Assembly: GCA_900472485.1 (NCBI GenBank)
Contig: UCII01000034.1
Span: 158,402 to 222,401 of the forward strand
Length of the DNA stretch: 64,000 nt
Reading direction: 5' to 3'
Source: Hyphomicrobiales bacterium
Lineage (GTDB): Bacteria > Pseudomonadota > Alphaproteobacteria > Rhizobiales > Rhizobiaceae
Numbering within the stretch: the stretch's first letter is position 1; the number at the start of each line of letters is the position of its first letter. The notes below the pieces were generated by a model. It saw only the letters and a list, made by a program, of their open reading frames with translations. It was not told where the DNA came from and ran no database searches. The translations under genes were made by a program, and so were the position numbers. This document shows positions 1 to 8,110 of the stretch, in pieces.

Positions 1-572
1 CGCAGCTCAACGATTCCGCGCCGAAGTCGAAGGATGGTGTGCCGGCCTACAAGCTCTCGGTCAACGACATGGTCATCAAGGCCCTGGCGCTGGCGCTGCG
101 CGACGTTCCGGATGCCAACGTCTCCTGGACGGACAGCGCCATGGTCAAGCACAAGCATGCCGATGTCGGCGTTGCCGTCTCCATTCCGGGCGGCCTCATC
201 ACCCCGATCATCCGCAGCGCCGAGCAGAAGACGCTCTCGACCATCTCCAACGAGATGAAGGACTACGGCAAGCGCGCCAAGGAGCGCAAGCTGAAGCCTG
301 AGGAGTATCAGGGCGGTACGACTGCAGTGTCGAACATGGGCATGATGGGCGTCAAGAACTTCGCCGCCGTCGTCAACCCGCCGCATGCGACCATCCTGGC
401 CGTCGGCGCTGGCGAGCAGCGTGTCATCGTCAAGAAGGGCGAAATGGTGATTGCCAACGTGATGACCGTCACGCTGTCGACCGACCATCGTGCCGTCGAT
501 GGTGCGCTCGGTGCCGAGCTTCTGGCAGCCTTCAAGGGCTACATCGAAAATCCGATGGGGATGCTCGTCTGA
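1..572 (+). CDS. pdhC: Dihydrolipoamide acetyltransferase (E2 of pyruvate dehydrogenase), C-terminal part
   Basis: The 5' end is cut by the window edge; the frame is open from base 3. About 190 residues of the catalytic domain remain. The family's active-site motif DHRAVDG is seen near the C-terminus, where the His takes part in acetyl transfer from the lipoyl arm to CoA. The stretch ending in ENPMGMLV is typical of the E2 C-terminus. In rhizobia the order pdhA-pdhB-pdhC-hydrolase-lpdA is usual, and lpdA follows here at 1292, which supports the pyruvate rather than the 2-oxoglutarate E2. The lipoyl and peripheral-subunit-binding domains lie outside the window and cannot be judged. Confidence 0.93.
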   Translation, partial: QLNDSAPKSKDGVPAYKLSVNDMVIKALALALRDVPDANVSWTDSAMVKHKHADVGVAVSIPGGLITPIIRSAEQKTLSTISNEMKDYGKRAKERKLKPEEYQGGTTAVSNMGMMGVKNFAAVVNPPHATILAVGAGEQRVIVKKGEMVIANVMTVTLSTDHRAVDGALGAELLAAFKGYIENPMGMLV

Positions 573-597
573 GCCTTGTTCTGACACGGAGGCATGA

Positions 598-1239
598 ATG
601 ACCAAGACTGTTCTGTGTTACGGCGACTCGTTGACATGGGGCTACAGTGCCGAAACGGTCGGCCGTCATGCCTATGAAGATCGGTGGCCGAGCGTGCTGC
701 AAAAGGCGCTCGGCAACCTGGTACGCATCATCCCGGAAGGGCTGAACGGCCGCACGACTGCATTCGACGATCACCTCGCCGATTGCGATCGCAACGGCGC
801 GAGGATCCTGCCGACGATCCTGCAGAGCCACAATCCGCTCGATCTCGTCATCATCATGCTTGGCACCAATGACATGAAGCCCGTTGTCGCCGGTTCGGCC
901 TTTGCCGCTCTGCAGGGCATCAGCCGCTTGGTCCAGCTGGTGCGCAATCATGCCTGGGGGTTCGACTACGAGGTGCCCGATATCCTCATCGTCGCCCCGC
1001 CGGCGATCACCGAGACGGCCAATGCCGCCTTTGCGGCCAGCTTTCTCGGCGCAGTCAAGGAATCGGGCAAGCTGGCGACGCTCTATGGCGATCTGGCGGA
1101 TGAACTCGGATGCGGCTTCTTCGATGCCAATACGGTCGCCGTCACCACGCCGCTTGATGGCGTTCATCTCGATGCGGAAAACACCCGGGCGCTCGGTCGC
1201 GGCCTCGAGCCGATCGTGCGGATGATGCTCGGTCTCTGA
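598..1239 (+). CDS. SGNH/GDSL-family hydrolase (arylesterase-like)
   Basis: This is a 213-residue cytosolic SGNH hydrolase with no signal peptide. Block I (GDSLTWGY, residues 9-16) carries the nucleophile Ser. The GTND motif is block III. DGVHLD near residue 190 holds the catalytic Asp and His of block V. The start ATG lies 26 bases after the pdhC stop with GGAGG just upstream, so it is probably co-transcribed with the pyruvate dehydrogenase genes. Family members hydrolyse aryl, thio- or acyl-esters. The natural substrate is not known, and its place between E2 and E3 genes suggests, but does not prove, a housekeeping role on an acyl thioester. Confidence 0.85.
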   Translation: MTKTVLCYGDSLTWGYSAETVGRHAYEDRWPSVLQKALGNLVRIIPEGLNGRTTAFDDHLADCDRNGARILPTILQSHNPLDLVIIMLGTNDMKPVVAGSAFAALQGISRLVQLVRNHAWGFDYEVPDILIVAPPAITETANAAFAASFLGAVKESGKLATLYGDLADELGCGFFDANTVAVTTPLDGVHLDAENTRALGRGLEPIVRMMLGL

Positions 1240-1291
1240 TAAATTCAAGGCGCCGGCTCTGACCCGCCGCCAGCAATAAGGCAGGAAACAC

Positions 1292-2737
1292 ATGGCTGAG
1301 AATTACGACGTCATTATCATCGGCTCCGGTCCGGGCGGTTATGTCGCCGCCGTGCGCGCCGGCCAGCTTGGCCTGAAGACCGCGATCGTCGAGCGCGAGC
1401 ATCTGGGCGGCATCTGCCTCAACTGGGGCTGCATTCCCACGAAGGCGCTGCTCCGTTCAGCCGAAATTCTCGATCATTCCAACCATCTGAAGGATTACGG
1501 CCTCGTTCTCGAAGGCAAGGTAAGCGCGGATGTGAAGGCAGTGGTCGCCCGCTCGCGCGGCGTCTCCGCCCGTCTCAACCAGGGCGTCGGCTTCCTGATG
1601 AAGAAGAACAAGGTCGACGTGATCTGGGGCGAAGCCAAGATCACCAAGCCCGGCGAGATCGTCGTCGGCAAGTCGACAAAGCCCGTCGTCGAGCCGCAGC
1701 ATCCGCTGCCGAAGAACGTCAGGGGCGAAGGCACTTATACCGCCAAGCACATCATCGTCGCGACCGGCGCCCGCCCGCGTGCGCTGCCGGGCATCGAGCC
1801 GGACGGCAAGCTGATCTGGACCTATTTCGAAGCGCTGAAGCCGGACTTCCTGCCGAAGTCGCTGCTCGTGATGGGCTCTGGTGCTATCGGCATCGAATTC
1901 GCAAGCTTCTATCGCTCGATGGGCGTCGATGTCACCGTCGTCGAAGTCATGCCGACCATCATGCCCGTCGAAGACGCCGAAATCTCCGGTATCGCCCGCA
2001 AGCAGCTCGAGAAGCGCGGCCTGAAGATCTTCACCAAGGCGAAGGTCACGAAGGTCGACAAGGCCGCCAATTCGATCACCGCCCATGTCGAAACCGAAGA
2101 CGGCAAGGTTCAGCAGATCGTTGCCGACCGCATGATCTCCGCCGTCGGCGTTCAGGGCAATATCGAGAACCTCGGCCTCGAAGCACTGGGCGTGAAGACC
2201 GATCGCGGCTGCGTGGTCATCGACGGCTACGGCAAGACGAATGTTCCTGGCATCTATGCGATCGGCGACGTCGCCGGCCCGCCGATGCTCGCCCATAAGG
2301 CCGAGCACGAAGGGGTCGTCTGCATCGAAAAGATCGCCGGCCTGCCGAACGTCCATCCGACCGACAAGAGCAAGGTTCCCGGCTGCACCTATTGCCAGCC
2401 GCAGGTCGCTTCCGTCGGCCTCACTGAAGCCAAGGCCAAGGAACTCGGCCGCGACATCCGCGTCGGTCGCTTCTCCTTCGTTGCCAACGGTAAGGCGATT
2501 GCGCTCGGCGAAGATCAGGGCCTCTGCAAGGTCATCTTCGACAAGAAGACCGGCGAGCTCCTCGGTGCGCATATGGTCGGCGCCGAAGTGACCGAACTCA
2601 TCCAGGGCTTCGTCGTTGCCATGAACCTGGAGACGACGGAAGAAGAACTGATGCACACGATCTTCCCGCATCCGACCGTTTCGGAAACGATGAAGGAAGC
2701 CGTGCTGGATGCCTATGGCCGGGTGCTGAACGCTTGA
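1292..2737 (+). CDS. lpdA: Dihydrolipoyl dehydrogenase (E3)
   Basis: A 481-residue flavoprotein disulfide reductase that reoxidises dihydrolipoamide on E2 using FAD and NAD+. The N-terminal FAD-binding GSGPGG is at residues 11-16. The redox-active pair is C42 and C47 in GGICLNWGC. A second nucleotide-binding GSGAIGIEFA follows mid-protein, and the HPTVSE motif near the C-terminus supplies the catalytic His/Glu. Length is normal for the family (about 465-485). GGCAGGA precedes the ATG. It is the third gene of the pdh-type cluster, so it most likely serves pyruvate dehydrogenase; the same protein may serve other 2-oxoacid complexes. Confidence 0.96.
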   Translation: MAENYDVIIIGSGPGGYVAAVRAGQLGLKTAIVEREHLGGICLNWGCIPTKALLRSAEILDHSNHLKDYGLVLEGKVSADVKAVVARSRGVSARLNQGVGFLMKKNKVDVIWGEAKITKPGEIVVGKSTKPVVEPQHPLPKNVRGEGTYTAKHIIVATGARPRALPGIEPDGKLIWTYFEALKPDFLPKSLLVMGSGAIGIEFASFYRSMGVDVTVVEVMPTIMPVEDAEISGIARKQLEKRGLKIFTKAKVTKVDKAANSITAHVETEDGKVQQIVADRMISAVGVQGNIENLGLEALGVKTDRGCVVIDGYGKTNVPGIYAIGDVAGPPMLAHKAEHEGVVCIEKIAGLPNVHPTDKSKVPGCTYCQPQVASVGLTEAKAKELGRDIRVGRFSFVANGKAIALGEDQGLCKVIFDKKTGELLGAHMVGAEVTELIQGFVVAMNLETTEEELMHTIFPHPTVSETMKEAVLDAYGRVLNA

Positions 2738-2792
2738 TAATTTCCTGCTATGCCCTTTATCCAAAGGGTGGAAATCAGGAAAGGAAATCAAC

Positions 2793-3047
2793 ATGTCTAT
2801 AGCTGCTCAAGGTTGGATCGTCTTTCTTCTCATCGGGCTGGTCGCGGGGTTTCTCGCGAGCCTGATCGTTGGAGGCGGCGGGCTCATCGGTTGCCTGGTG
2901 AGCGGCGTGATCGGAGCGTTCGTGGGCGGTTTCCTGTTCCATTATTTCGGGGTTTCGCTCGGTATTGAAAATGCGCTCGTGGTGGAGGTCATCCATGCCA
3001 CCGTCGGCGCGATCATCGTGGTGCTTTTGGCGAGATTGATCGTCTAG
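2793..3047 (+). CDS. GlsB/YeaQ/YmgE-type small membrane protein
   Basis: An 84-residue, very hydrophobic protein with three predicted membrane segments (about residues 6-26, 30-50 and 58-82) and many Gly residues, as in the transglycosylase-associated/GlsB family. The start ATG is preceded by AGGAAAGGAAATCAAC. It is followed after 34 bases by a second protein of the same type. The family is often stress-induced, but no biochemical function is established. It sits between lpdA and lipA and is probably carried along in the same transcript. Confidence 0.75.
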   Translation: MSIAAQGWIVFLLIGLVAGFLASLIVGGGGLIGCLVSGVIGAFVGGFLFHYFGVSLGIENALVVEVIHATVGAIIVVLLARLIV

Positions 3048-3081
3048 GACACTTCAGCACTAGGCCTGAAACGAGGGTTTG

Positions 3082-3330
3082 ATGGAAAGCGTGGGTTGGT
3101 TGGGTCTGATCATCATCGGCGGTCTTGCGGGCTGGCTCGCGGGCAAGTTGATGGATGCGCGTTATGGGGTCATCCTTAACATCATCCTCGGTATCGCAGG
3201 CTCGGTGGTTGCTGCCGGGCTTCTGGTGGCCCTGCATGTCGGCGTGCCCGGCGGCCGGCTCGGCTTTTTCATCACCGGTTTCATCGGTGCATGCATTCTG
3301 ATATTCCTCGCCAAATTCGCTCGGCGATGA
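3082..3330 (+). CDS. GlsB/YeaQ/YmgE family membrane protein
   Basis: An 82-residue membrane protein. I chose the ATG at 3082, which has ACGAGGG upstream; a TTG directly before it gives one extra residue. Two to three Gly-rich membrane helices are visible. The C-terminal GFIGACILIF block is also present in the protein encoded at 26365-26622 (minus), so these two are paralogues. The function of the family is unknown. It lies 35 bases upstream of lipA in the same orientation. Confidence 0.8.
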   Translation: MESVGWLGLIIIGGLAGWLAGKLMDARYGVILNIILGIAGSVVAAGLLVALHVGVPGGRLGFFITGFIGACILIFLAKFARR

Positions 3331-3365
3331 AGGGCCGCATCTGAGCGGCGGAAAGTAGACGTTTC

Positions 3366-4337
3366 ATGGTCACCATTCTCGACACGATCAACCCGGACGC
3401 CAAGCGCGTGCGACACCCGGAAAAGGCGCATCGGCCTGATACCGAAGTCCTGCGCAAGCCGGATTGGATCCGCGTGAAGGCGCCGACATCGAAGGGTTAC
3501 GCCGAAACCCGCTCGATCGTGAAGGAGCACAAGCTCGTCACCGTCTGCGAGGAGGCTGGCTGCCCGAATATCGGCGAGTGCTGGGACAAGAAGCACGCCA
3601 CCTTCATGATCATGGGCGAGATCTGTACCCGCGCCTGCGCCTTCTGCAACGTCGCGACCGGCAAGCCGAATGCGCTCGACATGGCCGAGCCGGAGAATGT
3701 CGCCAAGGCCGTCAAGGAGATGGGCCTCAGCCATGTCGTCATCACCTCGGTCGATCGCGACGATCTGGAAGACGGCGGCGCCGAGCACTTCGAGAAGGTG
3801 ATCTGGGCGATCCGCGCCGCTTCGCCGGCAACGACGATCGAGATCCTGACGCCGGACTTCCTGAAGAAGCCGGGCGCCTTGGAGCGCGTCGTCGCCGCAA
3901 AGCCCGACGTCTTCAATCACAATCTGGAAACCGTGCCCGGCAACTACCTGAAGGTTCGCCCCGGCGCGCGTTATTTCCATTCCGTTCGTCTGCTGCAGCG
4001 GGTCAAGGAACTCGATCCCACGATGTTCACCAAGTCGGGCATCATGGTCGGCCTCGGCGAGGAGCGCAATGAAGTGCTGCAGCTGATGGACGACCTGCGC
4101 ACCGCCGATGTCGACTTCCTGACTATCGGCCAGTATCTGCAGCCGACGCGCAAGCATCACCAGGTGATGAGCTTCGTCACGCCGGAAGAGTTCAAGTCCT
4201 ACGAAACCGTGGCTTACACCAAGGGCTTCCTGATGGTCGCTTCCAGCCCGCTCACGCGCTCCTCGCACCATGCCGGTGACGATTTCGAGCGTCTGCGTGC
4301 TGCGCGCGAAAAGAAGCTGCTGCTGGCTGCCGAATAA
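3366..4337 (+). CDS. lipA: Lipoyl synthase (radical SAM)
   Basis: A 323-residue radical-SAM enzyme that inserts two sulfurs into the octanoyl chain carried on E2 and H-protein lipoyl domains. The auxiliary cluster cysteines are C61, C66 and C72 (CX4CX5C). The radical-SAM cluster cysteines are C87, C91 and C94 (CX3CX2C). The C-terminal SSPLTRSSHHAGD carries the Arg-Ser-Ser motif whose Ser ligates the auxiliary cluster. All key residues are present and the length is normal. Genes for the lipoylated E2 and its E3 lie just upstream, which fits a lipoate/PDH cluster. A strong terminator follows the stop. Confidence 0.97.
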   Translation: MVTILDTINPDAKRVRHPEKAHRPDTEVLRKPDWIRVKAPTSKGYAETRSIVKEHKLVTVCEEAGCPNIGECWDKKHATFMIMGEICTRACAFCNVATGKPNALDMAEPENVAKAVKEMGLSHVVITSVDRDDLEDGGAEHFEKVIWAIRAASPATTIEILTPDFLKKPGALERVVAAKPDVFNHNLETVPGNYLKVRPGARYFHSVRLLQRVKELDPTMFTKSGIMVGLGEERNEVLQLMDDLRTADVDFLTIGQYLQPTRKHHQVMSFVTPEEFKSYETVAYTKGFLMVASSPLTRSSHHAGDDFERLRAAREKKLLLAAE

Positions 4338-4368
4338 GCGCACCAAGATTACATTCTGTCATCCGAGC

Positions 4369-4398
4369 AAGCCGCGGCGATTGTGCCGCGGTTTTTTT
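4369..4398 (+). terminator. Intrinsic terminator after lipA
   Basis: The arms CCGCGGC (4372-4378) and GCCGCGG (4385-4391) pair perfectly around a 6-base loop and are followed by seven T. Flanking A-T and G-T pairs extend the stem to about 10. It ends the lpdA-lipA transcript 32 bases after the lipA stop. Confidence 0.9.
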
Positions 4399-4492
4399 GT
4401 TCTGTCATTCATTTGTCATCGACCCGGCCTAAGCAACGCGCCGCCGTTTGTCACCGGTATCGGCGCTTTAGATTCGATCATGGAGCTGGACC

Positions 4493-5086
4493 GTGGAGCA
4501 GACTATCGCGCCGCTGGCGCTTTTGCGTGCCGTCGATACCGAAGCGGCGGCCGATCATATCCGCAGGGCGAACCGAATCCTCGTCATGGGCTGCTCCGGC
4601 GGCGGCAAGTCGACCTTGTCGCAGAAGATTGCCGCCCGTTTTGGCCTCACCTATGTCTCGATCGATCGCGACGTCCTGTGGCTGCCGGGCTGGGTCGAGC
4701 GCGCAAAGGACGAGCAGCGCGCCATCATCGCAGCCAGGGTTCAGGAAGAGCGATGGATCCTGGATGGCACCAATCCCTCGACATTCGATGTGCGTCTGCC
4801 GCGCACGGATTTCGTCATCTGGGTGCGGATGCCGCGATTGTTATGCGTATGGGGAGCGGTGTCCCGTTGGATCAAATGGATGGGCCGCACGCGCCCGGAA
4901 ATGGCGCCAGGCTGCATCGAGAAGGTCGACTGGCAATTCCTGCGGTTCATCTGGACGTTTGAGGAGAAGTTTGCGCCGAGAGTTCTGGCCGGCCTCGCGC
5001 AGCATGGGCCTGATGTGCCTGTCCTCCAATTGACCAGTCGCCGGCAAATGAACGAATTGCTCGATTTGCTCACAAAACCGGCGTAG
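4493..5086 (+). CDS. P-loop NTPase, adenylate-kinase/FlaR-like, copy 1
   Basis: A 197-residue P-loop protein with Walker A GCSGGGKST at residues 33-41, followed by a D-R-D segment and the hydrophobic LPRTDFVIWV strand. This pattern resembles the small nucleoside-kinase-like proteins often annotated as topology modulation protein or AAA family ATPase. The start is GTG at 4493 with GGAG eight bases upstream; the nearby ATG at 4480 is out of frame. The next gene encodes a close paralogue. Substrate and role are unknown; I infer only ATP/GTP binding and possible phosphotransfer. Confidence 0.75.
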   Translation: MEQTIAPLALLRAVDTEAAADHIRRANRILVMGCSGGGKSTLSQKIAARFGLTYVSIDRDVLWLPGWVERAKDEQRAIIAARVQEERWILDGTNPSTFDVRLPRTDFVIWVRMPRLLCVWGAVSRWIKWMGRTRPEMAPGCIEKVDWQFLRFIWTFEEKFAPRVLAGLAQHGPDVPVLQLTSRRQMNELLDLLTKPA

Positions 5087-5138
5087 GCGCGGCCAGACAT
5101 TCAAATTATTGTGCTCGTTCGGTTGCCGGAGGTGACAT

Positions 5139-5705
5139 ATGCAGGAATTGAGCAGCATAGCTGAGGGCGCGGCCCATCTCAGGGCGGCCGATCGCATCCT
5201 TATCATGGGCTGTTCCGGCGGCGGCAAGTCGACATTGGCGCGGAAGATCGTTGCTTTTCTGGATTTGCCCTATGTCTCCATGGATCGGGAGTTTTTCTGG
5301 CTGCCGGGCTGGGTGAAGAGAGACAAGGCGGAGGAACGTGCGCTTATTGCGGCGAAGGTTGCTGAGGATCGCTGGCTGATTGATGGAACAGGACCATCCA
5401 CCTTCGATCTCAGATTGCCGCGCACCGAGCTTGTGCTTTGGGTGCGCATGTCGCGCTGGATCTGCATATGGGGCGCTTTGTCGAGAGCGTTACGATGGCT
5501 GGGACGGTCGCGCCCCGATATGGCGCCAGGGTGCCCCGAACGCATCGATTGGGAGTTTCTGCGCTACATATGGGATTGGGAGCAGAAATTTGCGCCGAAG
5601 GTTCTGGCAGGCCTAGCACAGCATGGCCCGGATGTCCCCGTTTTGCAGCTGAAATCCCGCGGCGAAATGCGTCAGCTTCTTGATCTTCTTGGCTGTCCTG
5701 CTTAA
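5139..5705 (+). CDS. P-loop NTPase, adenylate-kinase/FlaR-like, copy 2
   Basis: A 188-residue paralogue of the preceding gene. The Walker A GCSGGGKST is at residues 24-32. Shared blocks include the D-R-(D/E) segment, LWLPGWV/FWLPGWV, DGT-PSTFD(L/V)RLPRT and LAQHGPDVPVLQL near the end. CCGGAGGTGAC before the ATG is a good ribosome-binding site. The two genes are separated by 52 bases and differ along their whole length, so the duplication is not recent. It runs almost directly into the Coq10/RatA-like gene. No specific substrate can be read from the sequence. Confidence 0.75.
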   Translation: MQELSSIAEGAAHLRAADRILIMGCSGGGKSTLARKIVAFLDLPYVSMDREFFWLPGWVKRDKAEERALIAAKVAEDRWLIDGTGPSTFDLRLPRTELVLWVRMSRWICIWGALSRALRWLGRSRPDMAPGCPERIDWEFLRYIWDWEQKFAPKVLAGLAQHGPDVPVLQLKSRGEMRQLLDLLGCPA

Positions 5706-5714
5706 TTGCGGCTC

Positions 5715-6161
5715 ATGCCTCAGTTCGAAACCCATCGCCCCGTTCCCCATTCGCCCGATCAGATGTTCGACCTCGTCGCCGATGTGGAGCGTTATCCGGA
5801 ATTCCTGCCGCTTTGCGAGGCGCTCACGGTCCGCAGCCGCAAGGAGCGCGACGGCAAGGTCTTGCTCGTTGCCGACATGACCGTCGGTTACAAGGCGATC
5901 CGCGAGACCTTCACGACGCAGGTGCTGCTGAACAAGGCGGAGCGCGCCATCGACGTCAAGTACATTGACGGCCCATTCAAATATCTCGACAATCGCTGGC
6001 GCTTTACGCCGTCGGACAATGGCGGCAGCGTCATTGATTTCTTCATCGATTACGAATTCAAGAGCCGCATTCTCGGCGCTCTGATGGGATCGATGTTCGA
6101 TCGGGCCTTCCGCATGTTCACGGATGCCTTCGAAACACGCGCGAGCAAGATCTATGCTTGA
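5715..6161 (+). CDS. Coq10/RatA-like SRPBCC (START) domain protein
   Basis: A 148-residue single-domain SRPBCC protein. HSPDQMFDLVADVERYPEFLPLC is split across the N-terminal helix-grip pattern shared by mitochondrial Coq10 and bacterial RatA-family proteins. The domain binds hydrophobic ligands such as ubiquinone, so a role in quinone function is more likely here than ribosome inhibition. I chose the ATG at 5715; a TTG at 5706 would add three residues. In related genomes this gene commonly follows lipA, whereas here the two kinases intervene. It converges on the CinA-like gene. Confidence 0.8.
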   Translation: MPQFETHRPVPHSPDQMFDLVADVERYPEFLPLCEALTVRSRKERDGKVLLVADMTVGYKAIRETFTTQVLLNKAERAIDVKYIDGPFKYLDNRWRFTPSDNGGSVIDFFIDYEFKSRILGALMGSMFDRAFRMFTDAFETRASKIYA

Positions 6162-6165
6162 AGCT

Positions 6166-6188
6166 ACGCTCGGTTACTGACCGAGCGT
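6166..6188. terminator. Bidirectional hairpin between convergent genes
   Basis: ACGCTCGGT (6166-6174) and ACCGAGCGT (6180-6188) form a perfect 9-bp stem with a 5-base loop. It lies 4 bases after the Coq10-like stop and overlaps the stop of the CinA-like gene. There is no long T run, so its strength is uncertain. Confidence 0.6.
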
Positions 6189-6668
6189 GACGAGCATCTC
6201 CAGCGCCGTATTCAAGGTGGCGAGCCGAACCTTGTCGCGGCCGATATCGCCATAGCGCATTTCGTGATGGATGAGGCCGCCGCTGCGCGCCTTGGCGGCG
6301 AGGTGGACGAGCCCCACCGGCTTTTCGGCGGAGCCGCCGCCAGGGCCGGCGATACCCGTTACCGCCACGGCGAAATCGGCCCGGGAGCGGAAGAGGGCGC
6401 CATGCACCATCTGCAGCGCCGTTTCCTTCGAGACAGCACCGAACTGCGCCAGCGTCTGCTCCTGCACGCCGAGCATCTCCATCTTGGCGGTATTGGTGTA
6501 GGTGACGAAACCGCGATCGACGACGGCGGAGGAGCCGGGGATCTCTGTCAGCGCGCCGGCGATCAATCCGCCGGTGCAGGATTCGGCTGTCGCGACCATC
6601 CAGCCCCTGGCCGTGAAGTCTGTGACGATCTTTTGCGCGAGCGCGAGAATCTCCTCCGGAAAATGCAT
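6174..6668 (-). CDS. CinA C-terminal-domain protein (nicotinamide-nucleotide amidohydrolase, PncC-like)
   Basis: A 164-residue protein equal in length to stand-alone PncC/CinA-C proteins. TAESCTGGLIAGALT at residues 27-41 and VTGIAGPGGG around 103-112 are the family signatures; the conserved Ser in ESCTGG is the expected nucleophile. The enzyme deamidates nicotinamide mononucleotide to nicotinate mononucleotide in pyridine nucleotide recycling. The start overlaps the ispDF stop as TAATG, so the two genes are translationally coupled. Confidence 0.88.
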   Translation of the reverse strand: MHFPEEILALAQKIVTDFTARGWMVATAESCTGGLIAGALTEIPGSSAVVDRGFVTYTNTAKMEMLGVQEQTLAQFGAVSKETALQMVHGALFRSRADFAVAVTGIAGPGGGSAEKPVGLVHLAAKARSGGLIHHEMRYGDIGRDKVRLATLNTALEMLVTLGQ

Positions 6669-7888
6669 TATGCCTTGCCTCCGCGATAGACGACGGTCGC
6701 CGTGGCGATCGCCGCGATGCCTTCGCGGCGGCCGACGAAGCCGATCTTCTCGTTTGTGGTTGCCTTGACCGAACAGCGATCGATGCTGATGCCGAGAAAC
6801 TCCGATAGCCTTGCGCGCATGACGTCGCGATGCGGCCCGACTTTCGGGGCTTCGGCGATCAGCGAGACATCCGCATTCATGATGGTGCCGCCGCGCTCGC
6901 GCACGATCTTTGCAGCGTGCTCGATGAAGATACGGGAAGGGGCGCCCTTCCATTGCGGATCGGAGGGCGGGAAATGATCGCCGATATCGCCGGCGCCGCA
7001 GGTGGCAAGCAAGGCATCCGTCAGGGCATGCAGGGCGACATCGGCGTCCGAATGCCCCTTCAGCTTCTGGTCGTGCGGAATGAAGACGCCGCAAAGGGTA
7101 ACGCCATCGCCCGGCTCCAGCTGATGCACGTCATAGCCATTGCCGGTGCGCACATCGGGCAGCAACCCGGCACTGAGCTTTTCATCGGCCATGGCAATAT
7201 CCCTCTTGATCGTCAGTTTTACGTTGTCCGCACTGCCCGTCACCAATGTCACAGGCAGGCCGCACCATTCCGCAATCGCCGCATCGTCGGTGAAATCAAC
7301 CTTGCCGTCGGCTTCGGCTTTCTCATGTGCGGCGAGAATATCGACGAAGCGGAAGGATTGCGGTGTCTGCGCGGCGTGAAGGCCGGCGCGAGGCACGGTA
7401 TCGACGACCAGGCCGTTTGCGTCGCCGCGTTTCAGCGTGTCGGTGACGGGCATGGCAGGCAACACGGCCGGCGCACCCTCAGCCAATGCTATGGCAACAC
7501 GATCCAGCAGATCATGGTCGAAGAAGGGGCGAACGGCGTCATGGATCATGACATGCGTCACGCCGCTCGCCTTCAGGTGCCGAAGCCCTGCAAGCACTGA
7601 TTGCTGGCGCGTCGCCCCACCGAAGGCGATCTCGACCTCGGGCATGCCGGCAACCTGCTCCAGCGCCGCCCGCAACAGCTTTTCGTCATCGCGATGGATG
7701 ACGACGACGATCTTGGATGCCTGTGGCCATGTCACGAATCTTTCAAGCGTATGCGCAATAACCGCTCTGCCGCCGATCGGGCGATATTGCTTGGGGCCTT
7801 CTTCGGGAGAGCCTGCCCTTTCGCCACGCCCGGCGGCAACGATGACGATTCCCACCGACAGCGGTTGCTTTGAATGCATTTGCGTCAT
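6668..7888 (-). CDS. ispDF: Bifunctional IspD/IspF isoprenoid enzyme
   Basis: A fusion of 406 residues. The N-terminal IspD domain (about 10-235) has AAGRGERAG followed by PKQY and transfers CMP to methylerythritol 4-phosphate. The C-terminal IspF domain (about 247-406) has the metal-binding DVHQL at residue 253 and GHSDADV, and cyclises CDP-ME 2-phosphate. Both act in the non-mevalonate pathway; the fusion is usual in alphaproteobacteria. I chose the ATG at 7888, where a G-rich stretch lies upstream; an in-frame ATG at 7879 is possible. The open frame extends further upstream to 7981 without the family's sequence. Confidence 0.95.
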   Translation of the reverse strand: MTQMHSKQPLSVGIVIVAAGRGERAGSPEEGPKQYRPIGGRAVIAHTLERFVTWPQASKIVVVIHRDDEKLLRAALEQVAGMPEVEIAFGGATRQQSVLAGLRHLKASGVTHVMIHDAVRPFFDHDLLDRVAIALAEGAPAVLPAMPVTDTLKRGDANGLVVDTVPRAGLHAAQTPQSFRFVDILAAHEKAEADGKVDFTDDAAIAEWCGLPVTLVTGSADNVKLTIKRDIAMADEKLSAGLLPDVRTGNGYDVHQLEPGDGVTLCGVFIPHDQKLKGHSDADVALHALTDALLATCGAGDIGDHFPPSDPQWKGAPSRIFIEHAAKIVRERGGTIMNADVSLIAEAPKVGPHRDVMRARLSEFLGISIDRCSVKATTNEKIGFVGRREGIAAIATATVVYRGGKA

Positions 7889-8069
7889 AAACCCCCGAAG
7901 GATGAAAGGCTCGGTCTGCGGCATGGCTTTGAAAAGCGTAGAGCTTTCCTTTGAACAAGCACATGCTAAATAGATCGCCAAAACGGGATCCTGCTTCAGC
8001 AGGGTCTATCGCCTCAACTGAGTATTTTCCAGCATCTGCCCAAAAAATATCGGGATTCTTCGAAACCCC

Positions 8070-8098
8070 TTGGCAAACTTTCAAAGCGTGTCTAAAAA
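8070..8098 (+). promoter_or_regulatory. Candidate promoter for dusB-ntrB-ntrC
   Basis: TTGGCA (8070-8075), a 17-base spacer and TAAAAA (8093-8098) lie just upstream of dusB. The predicted start of transcription would be only a few bases before the ATG at 8111, so the leader would be very short. This is a pattern match only. Confidence 0.4.
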
Positions 8099-8110
8099 TA
8101 GTGCAGATGT

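Noticed and set aside
1457..2794. 445-residue minus-strand frame opposite lpdA
   Set aside because: It is a shadow; lpdA has all cofactor and active-site motifs.
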